Shown here: positions 44,801-52,484 of the stretch, in pieces
How positions within the stretch are numbered: the first letter of the stretch is position 1
Layout: each line of letters starts with the position of its first letter
The notes under the pieces: model-generated
Seen by the model: the letters and a program-made list of their open reading frames with translations, nothing else
Told to the model about the DNA's origin: nothing
Databases searched by the model: none
Program-made: the position numbers and the translations under genes
From: Kibdelosporangium aridum
GTDB taxonomy: Bacteria > Actinomycetota > Actinomycetes > Mycobacteriales > Pseudonocardiaceae
Length of the DNA: 64,000 bases
Direction: 5' to 3'
Assembly: GCF_900176515.1 (NCBI RefSeq)
Contig: NZ_FWXV01000009.1
Coordinates: forward strand, 124,001 to 188,000

Positions 44801-46135
44801 GTGGCGATGCGAACTCTGTCGACAGTGCTGCTCGCGCTGGGGATGCTCATCGGGATCGCCGCTCCGGCGCTGGCCGACGGTGCCCAGACCGGCGCCGACA
44901 TCCACGTGGCCCAGACACTGGGCGACCGCGAGCTGACCGTGATCATCCGCAGGGTCGCCGAGGTGCCCGGCCCCGTGCACATCGATCTGGTGACGCACAC
45001 GGGATCGCCACCCGGCGTGGTCACGGTCAGCGTCAGCGCGGCCGGATCGCCCACCAGCTCCACGAAGGTGGAACTCGGCGCGACTCCTGGCTTCTACGCG
45101 GGAACGGTTCAAGTGGACCGGCCTGGGCCGTGGGAGCTCAAGGTCGACGAAGCCACGATCCCGTTCATCGTCCCGGCGATCGTGTCCTCTCCGTGGGAGA
45201 ACGCGACCTACGGCGGGTTCGTCGCGGCTGGGCTTCTCCTTGTCATCGCGCTGGTTCTGGCTGTTCGAGGCCGTGGCGGCATGGCGATCGTGCCCGCCGC
45301 TGGGATGATCGTGGCGGTCACGGTCGCCGTGACGGCCGCTGTGCTGGCTCCGGTGATCCCGCAGCCGCCTGCCCCGGGCACGGACCTGGATCCGACGTTC
45401 GACAACGTCAACGACCCGTATCAGCGAACGTCCATAGTGGACTTTTCGCGGCCACCGGTGAACTTGGTGCCGACCATGGCGGGCAACGACCTGAGGCTGA
45501 GTCTGACCGACGGGTCGTCCGGTCGTCCAGTCGACGACCTTCTGGTGCACGACAACGCGTTGATACACCTTGTAGTGATTTCGCCAAGCGGTACGTTGCA
45601 GCACCTTCACCCGATCAGGGTCGGTCCGGGTGAGTACCGGGTGCGGCTCAGGACCGGGCCTGGGGTGCACGCGATCGCGGCCGAAATCGCCAGGCGCGGC
45701 GGGGGAGTGCAACTCCTGCGTTCATCCGTATCGGTGACCGGCGAGGCGAACCTTCATGCGAATGAAGGAAAAGCGGACCTCTCGACGCAGATCCGGCCGG
45801 CAGGTTCGCCGAGCACGGTCACGGCCAGGTTCGGGACGAGGGATTTGCAGCCGTGGCTGGGAATGCTCGGTCACATGATCGTTGTCGGACCGCTCGCCGA
45901 CGGTCAGAACCACGCGGCAGCACCGATCTGGGCGCATGTGCACGCGATGCTCCCATCGACGCCAGGTCTGCCGGACAAACCGGACGAGAGCGTTGCCGCG
46001 TTCGGGCCGGACGTGTCGTTCACGTACTCCTTCCCGCTGCCGGGCCGGTATCTGGTGTGGGTGCAGGTCGAGCGTGACTACTCGATCGTCACCGTGCCGA
46101 CGGTCGTCGAAGTTCCCAAGGGAGCACAAGGATGA
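44801..46135 (+). CDS. membrane protein with N- and C-terminal extracytoplasmic beta domains, putative metal binding
   Basis: A 444-residue envelope protein. A signal peptide (cleavage near 25, PALA|D) is followed by an N-terminal beta domain (about 26-130), two adjacent transmembrane helices (about 143-163 and 167-190), then a C-terminal beta domain (about 200-440). The last carries His motifs: HDNALIHLVV, LQHLHPIRVG, LGMLGHMIVV and WAHVHAM. The GxLGHxxxx...HVHA pattern is shared with a family of periplasmic proteins encoded near copper genes. Domain-TM-TM-domain is also the topology of PmoB, though its mature N-terminal His is absent. Start GTG 44801 or ATG 44807. First of four overlapping or closely spaced genes. 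Confidence 0.75.
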   Translation: MAMRTLSTVLLALGMLIGIAAPALADGAQTGADIHVAQTLGDRELTVIIRRVAEVPGPVHIDLVTHTGSPPGVVTVSVSAAGSPTSSTKVELGATPGFYAGTVQVDRPGPWELKVDEATIPFIVPAIVSSPWENATYGGFVAAGLLLVIALVLAVRGRGGMAIVPAAGMIVAVTVAVTAAVLAPVIPQPPAPGTDLDPTFDNVNDPYQRTSIVDFSRPPVNLVPTMAGNDLRLSLTDGSSGRPVDDLLVHDNALIHLVVISPSGTLQHLHPIRVGPGEYRVRLRTGPGVHAIAAEIARRGGGVQLLRSSVSVTGEANLHANEGKADLSTQIRPAGSPSTVTARFGTRDLQPWLGMLGHMIVVGPLADGQNHAAAPIWAHVHAMLPSTPGLPDKPDESVAAFGPDVSFTYSFPLPGRYLVWVQVERDYSIVTVPTVVEVPKGAQG

Positions 46136-46512
46136 AAATCATCTTGACCGCACTCGGGGCGGTGATCGTCGCGGCAGCCGCGCTGCTGCTCTGGCCGAGA
46201 TCAGGCGACACCCACCAACTCCTCGCGGACACCGCGCGGTACAGCTTCAAAGTCGCGGCTCAGCCGCTGAAGCCGGGCGGCAACTCGCTCGACATCGAGA
46301 TCACCGACCGCACCGGCAACCCGGCGACAGGCGACGTGACGGTCGAGCCTGCGATGCCGCAGATGGGGCACGCGCTCAGCCCGATCACCGCCGCGCCGAC
46401 ACAGCCGGGCCACTTCCGGGTGGACAACGTGGACCTGCCGATGGCCGGTCAATGGGAGATAACCGTTTCGCTGGGGACCGACCGGGTCGTGATCCCGCTG
46501 CTGCTCAACTGA
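46132..46512 (+). CDS. YtkA/FixH-like membrane-anchored protein
   Basis: A 126-residue protein with one N-terminal transmembrane or uncleaved signal helix (about 4-21) and an extracytoplasmic immunoglobulin-like beta domain. The domain contains SLDIEITDRTGNPATG and VEPAMPQMGHALSP, where PxMxxMxH-type residues (Met-Pro-Gln-Met-Gly-His) are a plausible soft-metal site, then GHFRVDNVDLPMAGQWEITV. These are hallmarks of YtkA-like domains found with copper proteins. The start ATG overlaps the previous stop by four bases (ATGA), and the next gene begins 13 bases after its end. Confidence 0.82.
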   Translation: MKIILTALGAVIVAAAALLLWPRSGDTHQLLADTARYSFKVAAQPLKPGGNSLDIEITDRTGNPATGDVTVEPAMPQMGHALSPITAAPTQPGHFRVDNVDLPMAGQWEITVSLGTDRVVIPLLLN

Positions 46513-46525
46513 AAGGAGTGGATCA

Positions 46526-47629
46526 ATGGACATGACGGCATCAATGGCCACGAGCGACACCGCGGCCAAGAGTGTGCCGAGGGGAGTGGTCCCGGCGGGT
46601 TTCGTACTCGGTGGGACCATGCTTTCACTCGTCGGCCTGACCTGGGACATCCAATGGCACTCGGATGTCGGGCCGGACACGTTCTTCACCATGCCGCACC
46701 TGTTCCTGTATTCCGGCAGCGCCGTCGCCGGAATCGCCAGTCTGGTCGTTGTTCTGATGGCCACGGCCGCGCAGCGCCGTGGCCGGGACATCAACCCGAT
46801 CGTGGGAGGTCGTGCGGTCGGCGTGTTCGGCCGGACGTTCTCCGCGCCGGTCGGCTATCTGATCTCCGGTATCGGCGCTGCGTCGTTCCTGTTGTACGGC
46901 CTGTGGGATCAGTGGTGGCACAGCCTGTACGGTTTCGACGCGGTGATCGCGTCACCACCGCACATCGGCCTGCTGCTGTCCATCTCGATCACAATGGTGG
47001 GCGCGGTCATGATATTCGCGGCGGCCCGCGAACACCGATGGGGTGTGTACGGAACCGTCAGCAGTGCGTCCGTGCTGCTGTCATTCAGCATGGTGACCGT
47101 GATCGGCCTGGAAGCTTTGCCGGATGGCACGGTCGATCCGGTGGAAATCGGCGTCACGTTCATGTCGGTGCTGATCCTGATGATGGGCGCGGGAGCCCTC
47201 GCCCGACGGGGTGGCGCGCTCGCCGTCGCTCTGGTCGTGGCGGCGCTCCAAGGTGTGTTCTGGTGGTTCTCGCCGTGGGCGGCAAGGGTTTACGCCGATG
47301 CGACCGGCCTGCCAGTGCGTGACTACGTCGATGGCGTGCCAGCGCTGCCGTCCATGATTCCGATGAGCCTGCTGATCGTGGCAGTGGCGGTGGAGCTGCT
47401 GCGCAAACTGCCCGCAGTGGTGAGCGGAGCCGTCGCCGGCCTGATCATCAGCGCCTGCGGACCGCTGCAGGACGTACTGGTGTATGACGCTTCACTGCCG
47501 CGCACCAGTACCTACATCATCACCGTCGTGATCGGCACTGTTTTCGGTGCCCTTGCTGGGATGCTCGGCAAGCGTTTCGGGCAGATGCTGCGACACCTCG
47601 CGCCAGCAAAGGAAACCAGTCATGCGTAA
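46526..47629 (+). CDS. multi-pass membrane protein with duplicated Asp/His motif resembling the PmoC/AmoC copper site
   Basis: A 367-residue protein with about ten hydrophobic segments. Two related motifs follow membrane segments: W40-D41-x-x-W-H45...P-H58 (WDIQWHSDVGPDTFFTMPH) and W127-D128-x-x-W-H132...PP-H146 (WDQWWHSLYGFDAVIASPPH). The first has Asp-x3-His-x12-His spacing, the same as the copper ligands of PmoC/AmoC. It even shares DxxWHxxxxxDTxFTxxH with that family as I remember it. The second has one extra residue. No other CuMMO subunit is recognisable. AAGGAGTGG precedes the ATG. Third gene of the operon, overlapping the next by eight bases. Function unknown; copper binding is the leading inference. 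Confidence 0.75.
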   Translation: MDMTASMATSDTAAKSVPRGVVPAGFVLGGTMLSLVGLTWDIQWHSDVGPDTFFTMPHLFLYSGSAVAGIASLVVVLMATAAQRRGRDINPIVGGRAVGVFGRTFSAPVGYLISGIGAASFLLYGLWDQWWHSLYGFDAVIASPPHIGLLLSISITMVGAVMIFAAAREHRWGVYGTVSSASVLLSFSMVTVIGLEALPDGTVDPVEIGVTFMSVLILMMGAGALARRGGALAVALVVAALQGVFWWFSPWAARVYADATGLPVRDYVDGVPALPSMIPMSLLIVAVAVELLRKLPAVVSGAVAGLIISACGPLQDVLVYDASLPRTSTYIITVVIGTVFGALAGMLGKRFGQMLRHLAPAKETSHA

Positions 47630-48134
47630 GACACTGTTGGGGATGCTGGCAACCGGTTCGCTGCTGTTCGGGCTCGCCGCACCGGCGTCTGCTTACGATC
47701 CGGTCAACATCGTGCACACGGAGAAAGTCCAGGCCGGACCGTACAACGTGACCGTCGGCTTCAGCACATGGCCGCTGAAAGCCCTGCAGTCACTGGACTT
47801 CACGTTCGCGCCGGACGGTGGTATCGCTGACAAGGGCGGTCGCGTGGTCTTGTCGCTCGGCGACGAACGGATGGGCGATCCACTCGCCCGGCACCCACGC
47901 AAGCGTGAGGTCTGGGGCCTGGACGTGTTCAGCCTGCCGGAACCTGGCGACTGGACGATGCGCTTCACCATCGAAGGGCCAGCTGGTACCGGAACGGGTG
48001 AACTGCGCAATCTGAAAGTGATGGAGCAGCCCGGTCCGCCGATGGGGTTGAGCTGGGCGATCAGCACGATCCCGCTGTTCGGGTTGATCGCGCTGATCGT
48101 TGTCGCCTGGCGACGAACCCGCCGCCCGGTCTAG
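47622..48134 (+). CDS. secreted beta-domain protein with C-terminal membrane anchor
   Basis: A 170-residue protein: a signal peptide (cleavage near 24, PASA|Y), a beta-sandwich domain (about 25-135) with NIVHTEKVQAGPYNVTVGFSTWP (in part AGPYNVTVGFSTWPL), RHPRKREVW and DWTMRFTIEG, then a C-terminal transmembrane helix (about 143-163) and a basic tail. The fold looks related to the YtkA/FixH-like domain of its neighbour. Few metal-type residues are present (His 32, His 91), so it may be structural or a partner subunit. The ATG overlaps the upstream stop. The operon ends here with a strong terminator. Confidence 0.75.
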   Translation: MRKTLLGMLATGSLLFGLAAPASAYDPVNIVHTEKVQAGPYNVTVGFSTWPLKALQSLDFTFAPDGGIADKGGRVVLSLGDERMGDPLARHPRKREVWGLDVFSLPEPGDWTMRFTIEGPAGTGTGELRNLKVMEQPGPPMGLSWAISTIPLFGLIALIVVAWRRTRRPV

Positions 48135-48141
48135 TGCAGAG

Positions 48142-48179
48142 CTCGGGTGCCGCCGGCCGCCGAACCAGCGGCACCCGAG
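48142..48179. terminator. bidirectional hairpin terminator
   Basis: CTCGGGTGCCGC (48142-48153) pairs perfectly over 12 bp with GCGGCACCCGAG (48168-48179), with a 14-base loop, seven bases after the last gene of the operon. The convergent aminotransferase gene ends at 48245. Confidence 0.85.
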
Positions 48180-48244
48180 ACCATCACCGGCGGCGTCGTG
48201 TCCGCCGGAAAATCTCGATGTAGTCGACTAATTCCGTCCAGCCG

Positions 48245-49414
48245 TCACGAAACGCTGTGGACAAGGGCCGGGGTGGCATGTTCGTGCTCCCATCGCGCTT
48301 GGGTGAACCCACGCAGTCCCTCGACCAAGCGCTCCACGTCCTGTTCAGGACGGACCACCAGGCGGACGAACTGACTGTTCATCCCTAGTTTGTTGCCGCA
48401 TTCCCGGATGAAGACCTGATGCCGCTGCAACAGGTAGTCCCGCAACGCCATGCCGTCGATGTTCGGCGCCAGCTTGACGAGCAGGAAGTTCGCCTGTGAC
48501 GAGTAGACGGTCAGATCTGGTTGCCTGGCTAGTTCCATCCCCATCCGGTAGCGGTCGCGGGCCAACAGCTGCAGGCTCTCCGCGTAGTCGCCTGCGTGCT
48601 CTTCCAACATGAACACGACCGTTTCGGCCAAAGAGTTCAAATTCCACTTCGGCAATGTCTTGGCCATCTTGCCCGCGAGCGCGGGGTTGGCCACGAGGTA
48701 GCCGAACCGGATGCCGTGCAGGCCGAAGTTCTTGCCCAGGCTCTTCAGCACCACCACGTTCGGGCGAATCGTGGCGTCCGTCGCCACCGATGGATGCCGT
48801 TCGACCTCAACGAAGTCGATGAACGACTCGTCGATCACGACGAGATCGAGATCGGACAACTCGTCCATGAACCGCACGATCTCCCGCCGTGGCAGGTAGC
48901 CGCCATCGGGGTTGTTCGGGTTGCACAGCACCGCGACCCGGGACTTACGCTTCCGGATGAACTTGATGTAGTCGTCGATGCTCAGGTTGAAGTCGTTGCT
49001 CTCCTGCAACGGGTACATGTCGACGCGCTTGCCGGTCTCCAGTGGCTGATCGGTCCATCGCCCGAAAGTGGGAATCGGGATCGCCACGCTTTCGGAGAAC
49101 CACAAGTGGTCCATCCAGGTGATCAGTTCGGTGGAACCGTTCGACATGGCGATGGTCGCCGGGTTGAGCCCCAGGATCCTGGCGAGCCTGCCCGCGATGG
49201 TGCTGGCGTCACTGGGGTAGAACTTCAGCACCATCTCAAGGTTCTTGGCCAGTTCGCCGAACATCTCCGGCGTGGGAAAATACGGGTTGCACGGGATGCA
49301 GAAGTCCGCGATCTGCCTGCCGTTGTCGCCCATCCCCCTGGTCAGCTCGAAGTACGACGGACTGTGCGCTGCACGCTGGAACAAGCTGGTATCGACACTA
49401 TGTCCATGTCGCAC
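48245..49414 (-). CDS. class I/II PLP-dependent aminotransferase (HisC-like)
   Basis: A 389-residue fold-type I PLP enzyme similar to histidinol-phosphate aminotransferases and threonine-phosphate decarboxylases. It has the PLP-side segment SNGSTELITWM (near 95), CNPNNPDGGYLPR (near 162) and the Schiff-base lysine in LKSLGKNFGLHGIRFGYLV (near 225, Lys in SLGKNFG), with a late Arg in FVRLVVRPEQD for the substrate carboxylate. GTG at 49414 (VRHGHSVD) has GGGAG upstream and is preferred over the longer frame beginning at 49492. Substrate unknown; there are no his or cobalamin genes beside it. It stands between the metal operon terminator and the sugar-acid operon. Confidence 0.88.
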   Translation of the reverse strand: MRHGHSVDTSLFQRAAHSPSYFELTRGMGDNGRQIADFCIPCNPYFPTPEMFGELAKNLEMVLKFYPSDASTIAGRLARILGLNPATIAMSNGSTELITWMDHLWFSESVAIPIPTFGRWTDQPLETGKRVDMYPLQESNDFNLSIDDYIKFIRKRKSRVAVLCNPNNPDGGYLPRREIVRFMDELSDLDLVVIDESFIDFVEVERHPSVATDATIRPNVVVLKSLGKNFGLHGIRFGYLVANPALAGKMAKTLPKWNLNSLAETVVFMLEEHAGDYAESLQLLARDRYRMGMELARQPDLTVYSSQANFLLVKLAPNIDGMALRDYLLQRHQVFIRECGNKLGMNSQFVRLVVRPEQDVERLVEGLRGFTQARWEHEHATPALVHSVS

Positions 49415-49500
49415 GCGATCACTCCCGTCTCTTGGCTGCACTGGTTCATACGGGCGATCGTGTGCATCCGGTTCAGGAGTTATCCCGATCAAATCACAGG

Positions 49501-50172
49501 TCAGTTCGTGACAACCGTGTGCGGCCTGTCAAGGGGAGTCCAGTAGGAAAACGGTTCGTGGCCCATTTTGGAGTGATCAGCCAGGACGTATGCGTGCCGT
49601 GCGCTATGCAGCATCGCGTATTTCAAGTGCGCTTGTTCCAGGCTGGGTGAGCACAAACCTCGTTCCGGACTGAGTCCATCTGTGCCGAGAAACACCTGAT
49701 CGGCGCCGATGTGCCGGAGTTGTTCGGTGACCGTCGCGCCGACGATCGCCGCGTTCGGCTGGCGCAACCGTCCACCTAGGACAATCAGCTCCACTGTGGT
49801 GCTCTCGGCCAGTGCGAGGATGGCCGTCAGTCCATTCGTCACGACGGTCAACCTGCGGTGGGCCAGATGCGCGGCGAGCCTGCCGGTGGTGGTGCCCGCG
49901 TCGAGGACGACGATCTCGCCGTCCTCGATCACAGCAGCCGCTTTGTAGGCGATTTCATCCTTTTCGGCACTGTTTCGCGCATCTTTCTCGCGCACGCTGC
50001 GCTCCACCGCGCCGCCGTAAGTACGGACGACGTGGCCGTCGCGCTCGAGCAAGGTGAGGTCGCGGCGGATCGTGGACGGGGAAACCCGGAACTGGTCAGC
50101 CAGATCATGGATGTGACCGGCCCCGCCGCGGACCTCGTCGAGCAGCCTTGCCCGTCGTTCTCGTGCGTTCAT
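49501..50172 (-). CDS. DeoR family transcriptional regulator
   Basis: A 223-residue regulator. The N-terminal DeoR HTH reads VSPSTIRRDLTLLERDGHVVRTYGGA in part (SPSTIRRDL is the signature, near 31). The C-terminal sugar-phosphate sensing domain has VLDAGTTTGRLAAHL, VTNGL and GLCSPSLEQAHLK, with the typical phosphate-binding loops. It is the third gene of the kinase-dehydrogenase operon, overlapping the dehydrogenase stop by four bases, and probably represses it through the TGCTCA palindromes at 52366-52402. Confidence 0.93.
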   Translation of the reverse strand: MNARERRARLLDEVRGGAGHIHDLADQFRVSPSTIRRDLTLLERDGHVVRTYGGAVERSVREKDARNSAEKDEIAYKAAAVIEDGEIVVLDAGTTTGRLAAHLAHRRLTVVTNGLTAILALAESTTVELIVLGGRLRQPNAAIVGATVTEQLRHIGADQVFLGTDGLSPERGLCSPSLEQAHLKYAMLHSARHAYVLADHSKMGHEPFSYWTPLDRPHTVVTN

Positions 50173-51188
50173 CCGCCTGGGTACGCCTCGCGCAGTCGTG
50201 GGGCGTACGGAGCGAGGTCTACGGCAGCACGGAACGCGGCGACCATCGTGCCGTGTTCGGCACGTCCCGTCCCTGCGATGTCGAAAGCCGTGCCGTGGTC
50301 GACCGACGTGCGCAGGATCGGCAGACCGACGGTCACTGAAACCGTGCCGTGGAAGTCCACTGTCTTCGAAGCGATGTGCCCCTGATCGTGGTACAGCGAC
50401 AGAACGCCGTCGTAACGGCCTTCAAGTCCTTGGTGGAACACCGAATCCGCGGGAATCGGGCCGTAGACGTCCAGCCCGTCGGCCTTTGCCGCCTCCACCG
50501 CCGGGGCGATCGCGACGATCTCCTCGTCACCGAACTTGCCACCCTCACCGCCGTGCGGGTTCAGTGCGGCAACCGCCAGTCTGGGTGAATCGTTGCCGAA
50601 CACGCGCAACGCCGTGTACGCCTCGCGGATCGCGTGCTCGATGTTCGGCTTGGTGATCTGCTCGACCGCCTCGCGCAGCGACAAATGCCGGGTGGCGAAG
50701 AAAATCCGGAGGCCACGGACCCAGAACATGGTGTTGAACCGGTCGGAGCCGGTCAGCTCGCCGAGCATCTCAGTGTGCCCGAGGTGTTTCGACCCGGCCG
50801 CCCAGATCGACTCCTTGTTGATCGGCGACGTCACCACCGCGTCCACCTCGCCACGCAGAGCGGCTTTCGTGGCTTGTTCGATCGCGGCGACCGCGGCTTG
50901 GCCCGCTGTGGCGTTCACTTGGCCCCACGGCAGGTCACCAGGGGCGATACCGAGATCGAGGATGTCGATCGTGCCAGGCTCGAACTTCGCCTCGGCGACG
51001 GATTTCACCGCGTTCACCTTGGCGTCCAGGCCGAGCACGTCGATCGCCCGGCGCAGCACCGGCGCGTCACCGACGGCCAGTGGTCGCGCGGTGTCCGTGG
51101 CTTCCGGCGCTGCCAGGGTTTTCGCCGTGATCTCCGGTCCGATCCCGACCGGATCGCCGAGTGTCACTGCGAGCACGGGCTTGGTCAT
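50169..51188 (-). CDS. pdxA2: PdxA-family four-carbon acid phosphate dehydrogenase
   Basis: A 339-residue NAD-dependent dehydrogenase of the PdxA family: LTLGDPVGIGPEI-type opening (VTLGDPVGIGPEI), TSPINKES (near 130), GHTEMLGELTG (near 145), metal-binding ALNPHGGEGG (near 215) and SLYHDQGHI (near 275). Paired with a DUF1537 kinase and lacking other vitamin B6 genes, it is best read as the PdxA2 type that oxidises 4-phospho-D-threonate or 4-phospho-D-erythronate, which then decarboxylates to dihydroxyacetone phosphate. Which acid is used cannot be told from sequence. Its ATG and its stop both overlap neighbours by four bases. Confidence 0.9.
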   Translation of the reverse strand: MTKPVLAVTLGDPVGIGPEITAKTLAAPEATDTARPLAVGDAPVLRRAIDVLGLDAKVNAVKSVAEAKFEPGTIDILDLGIAPGDLPWGQVNATAGQAAVAAIEQATKAALRGEVDAVVTSPINKESIWAAGSKHLGHTEMLGELTGSDRFNTMFWVRGLRIFFATRHLSLREAVEQITKPNIEHAIREAYTALRVFGNDSPRLAVAALNPHGGEGGKFGDEEIVAIAPAVEAAKADGLDVYGPIPADSVFHQGLEGRYDGVLSLYHDQGHIASKTVDFHGTVSVTVGLPILRTSVDHGTAFDIAGTGRAEHGTMVAAFRAAVDLAPYAPRLREAYPGG

Positions 51189-52372
51189 GTGCTTCCTCTC
51201 AGCCGTTCGATGCAGGCGACAGCCGCTGTGTGGTCGCCGATCAGGCCGCCTTTGGTGGCGAACGGCAGCCCGTTGAACGGGCCGCCGGCGAGCCTGCCGA
51301 CCACAGCGAGCGGCACCACCTCGTCGTCGATCACGAATCCGTCGGTATCCAGCGCCGTTGTGATCGCCGTGGCGATGTCGCCGCCGGTGGCGTACAGACC
51401 GCCGATCCTGTGCTGTGTCAATACTTTCCTCGTGACCTCGGCCAAAACGCTCGGCAGTTTCGCCGCGAGCGCACGGTCGAGCGCGGCGGCCATCGTCCGT
51501 ACACCGACCACGTCGATATCCCGCTCGATGAGCTCGGAGACTTTGGCGACTATCTCTTCGGGTGATTCCGTTCCGGTCACCGTCACGTAGTGCGCGCCGA
51601 GTGTTTGCTCGGTTTCCTGCACCTGGTCGGCGGTGATCGCGGTGATGCTGCCGATCACGGCGAACACCGGCGGCCTCGGCTGGTCGCCCGGTGCGATGCC
51701 CAAGGCCGCGGCGAGCCGCACTCCGAACGGGCCGGAGTCGACCGACAGCCACTGTTTTGACACCTGCGCCGCCGCCTCGGCGATCACCCGAAGGTGTGAG
51801 TTGCGGGTCGCGTCGCACACCACGATCTCGCTGTCGGACCGAAGCGCCCCGGCGACCGCCTCGACGCCCTGCTCTACGACGTCCAGCGGAACTTCGGTGA
51901 TCGATCGTGTGGTTCCGGCTCGGAGAATCGTCGCCACGCGCGAAGATTTGACCGGATTGAGCGCATCTCGCGCGGCCGCTGTCTGAGCGAGCGGGACACC
52001 GTCGACGAGGTGTAGCCCGCCCACAGTGACACGTCCGGCGTCAGGGAACGCGGGCACGACCAAAGCTCGCACGCTCAACGCCTCGATAGCGGCGTCTGTC
52101 TCGGCGCCGACGTTGCCACGAAGGGTCGTGTCGACTCGTTTCACTACAAGAGGTACATGTCCGGCGGCCTCGATCGTCGCTTTGACCGCGGCTCGTGCTT
52201 CCTGCGGCGGTGCGTGCCGGTTCCCCAGATTGACGACGAGCGCCTCGATGTCGGGCAATGCCGCGCCGCCGTGCACGGTCATGGTGCGCATACCGAATCG
52301 GGCGAACAACGCACCGGTCGCGTTGCTGCCGGTCAGGTCGTCGCCGATCACCAGGACGCGTAGATTGCTCAT
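51185..52372 (-). CDS. four-carbon acid sugar kinase (DUF1537, threonate/erythronate kinase type)
   Basis: A 395-residue kinase of the former DUF1537 family: the N-terminal domain has VIGDDLTGSNATGALFA (near 10-25, substrate-side DDxTG), KRVDTTLRGNVGAE (near 78), and the C-terminal ATP domain has ATGGDIATAI (near 332) and GGPFNGLPFATKGGLIGD (near 365-382). It phosphorylates a C4 sugar acid such as D-threonate or D-erythronate for the downstream PdxA2. ATG at 52372 (MSNLRV) is preferred; another at 52381 lies within the operator. First gene of the kinase-dehydrogenase-regulator operon. Confidence 0.9.
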   Translation of the reverse strand: MSNLRVLVIGDDLTGSNATGALFARFGMRTMTVHGGAALPDIEALVVNLGNRHAPPQEARAAVKATIEAAGHVPLVVKRVDTTLRGNVGAETDAAIEALSVRALVVPAFPDAGRVTVGGLHLVDGVPLAQTAAARDALNPVKSSRVATILRAGTTRSITEVPLDVVEQGVEAVAGALRSDSEIVVCDATRNSHLRVIAEAAAQVSKQWLSVDSGPFGVRLAAALGIAPGDQPRPPVFAVIGSITAITADQVQETEQTLGAHYVTVTGTESPEEIVAKVSELIERDIDVVGVRTMAAALDRALAAKLPSVLAEVTRKVLTQHRIGGLYATGGDIATAITTALDTDGFVIDDEVVPLAVVGRLAGGPFNGLPFATKGGLIGDHTAAVACIERLRGST

Positions 52373-52402
52373 TCTGAGCATTCATCGTGCTCAAAATGAG
52401 CA
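52366..52402 (-). promoter_or_regulatory. double palindromic operator of the sugar-acid operon
   Basis: Two palindromes of form TGCTCA-N3-TGAGCA lie at 52366-52380 (middle TTC) and 52388-52402 (middle AAA), centres 22 bp apart, about two helical turns on the same face. They cover the kinase start and the region where a -10 (CACGAT, 52383-52388 on the minus strand) would sit 16 bases from a -35 TTGACT (52405-52410). The encoded DeoR protein is the likely ligand. Confidence 0.75.
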
Positions 52403-52484
52403 GAAAGTCAACCCGCACCCGCCCGGACCTGTCGGCATGGCAGCATCTGACCCGGTCATCCGGTCGCATCAAAAGGGGAGATCA

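Noticed and set aside
44801..48134. A complete copper membrane monooxygenase (pmoCAB/amoCAB)
   Set aside because: Only the Asp/His motif and the domain-TM-TM-domain topology resemble that system. There is no PmoA-like subunit, the PmoB-type N-terminal His is missing, and the putative C subunit is about ten-helix and duplicated.
52026..52484. N-terminal extension of the Hsp70-like protein
   Set aside because: The extra 153 codons run antisense through the sugar-acid kinase gene and its operator. GTG at 52485 has a strong ribosome binding site and begins directly at the ATPase fold.
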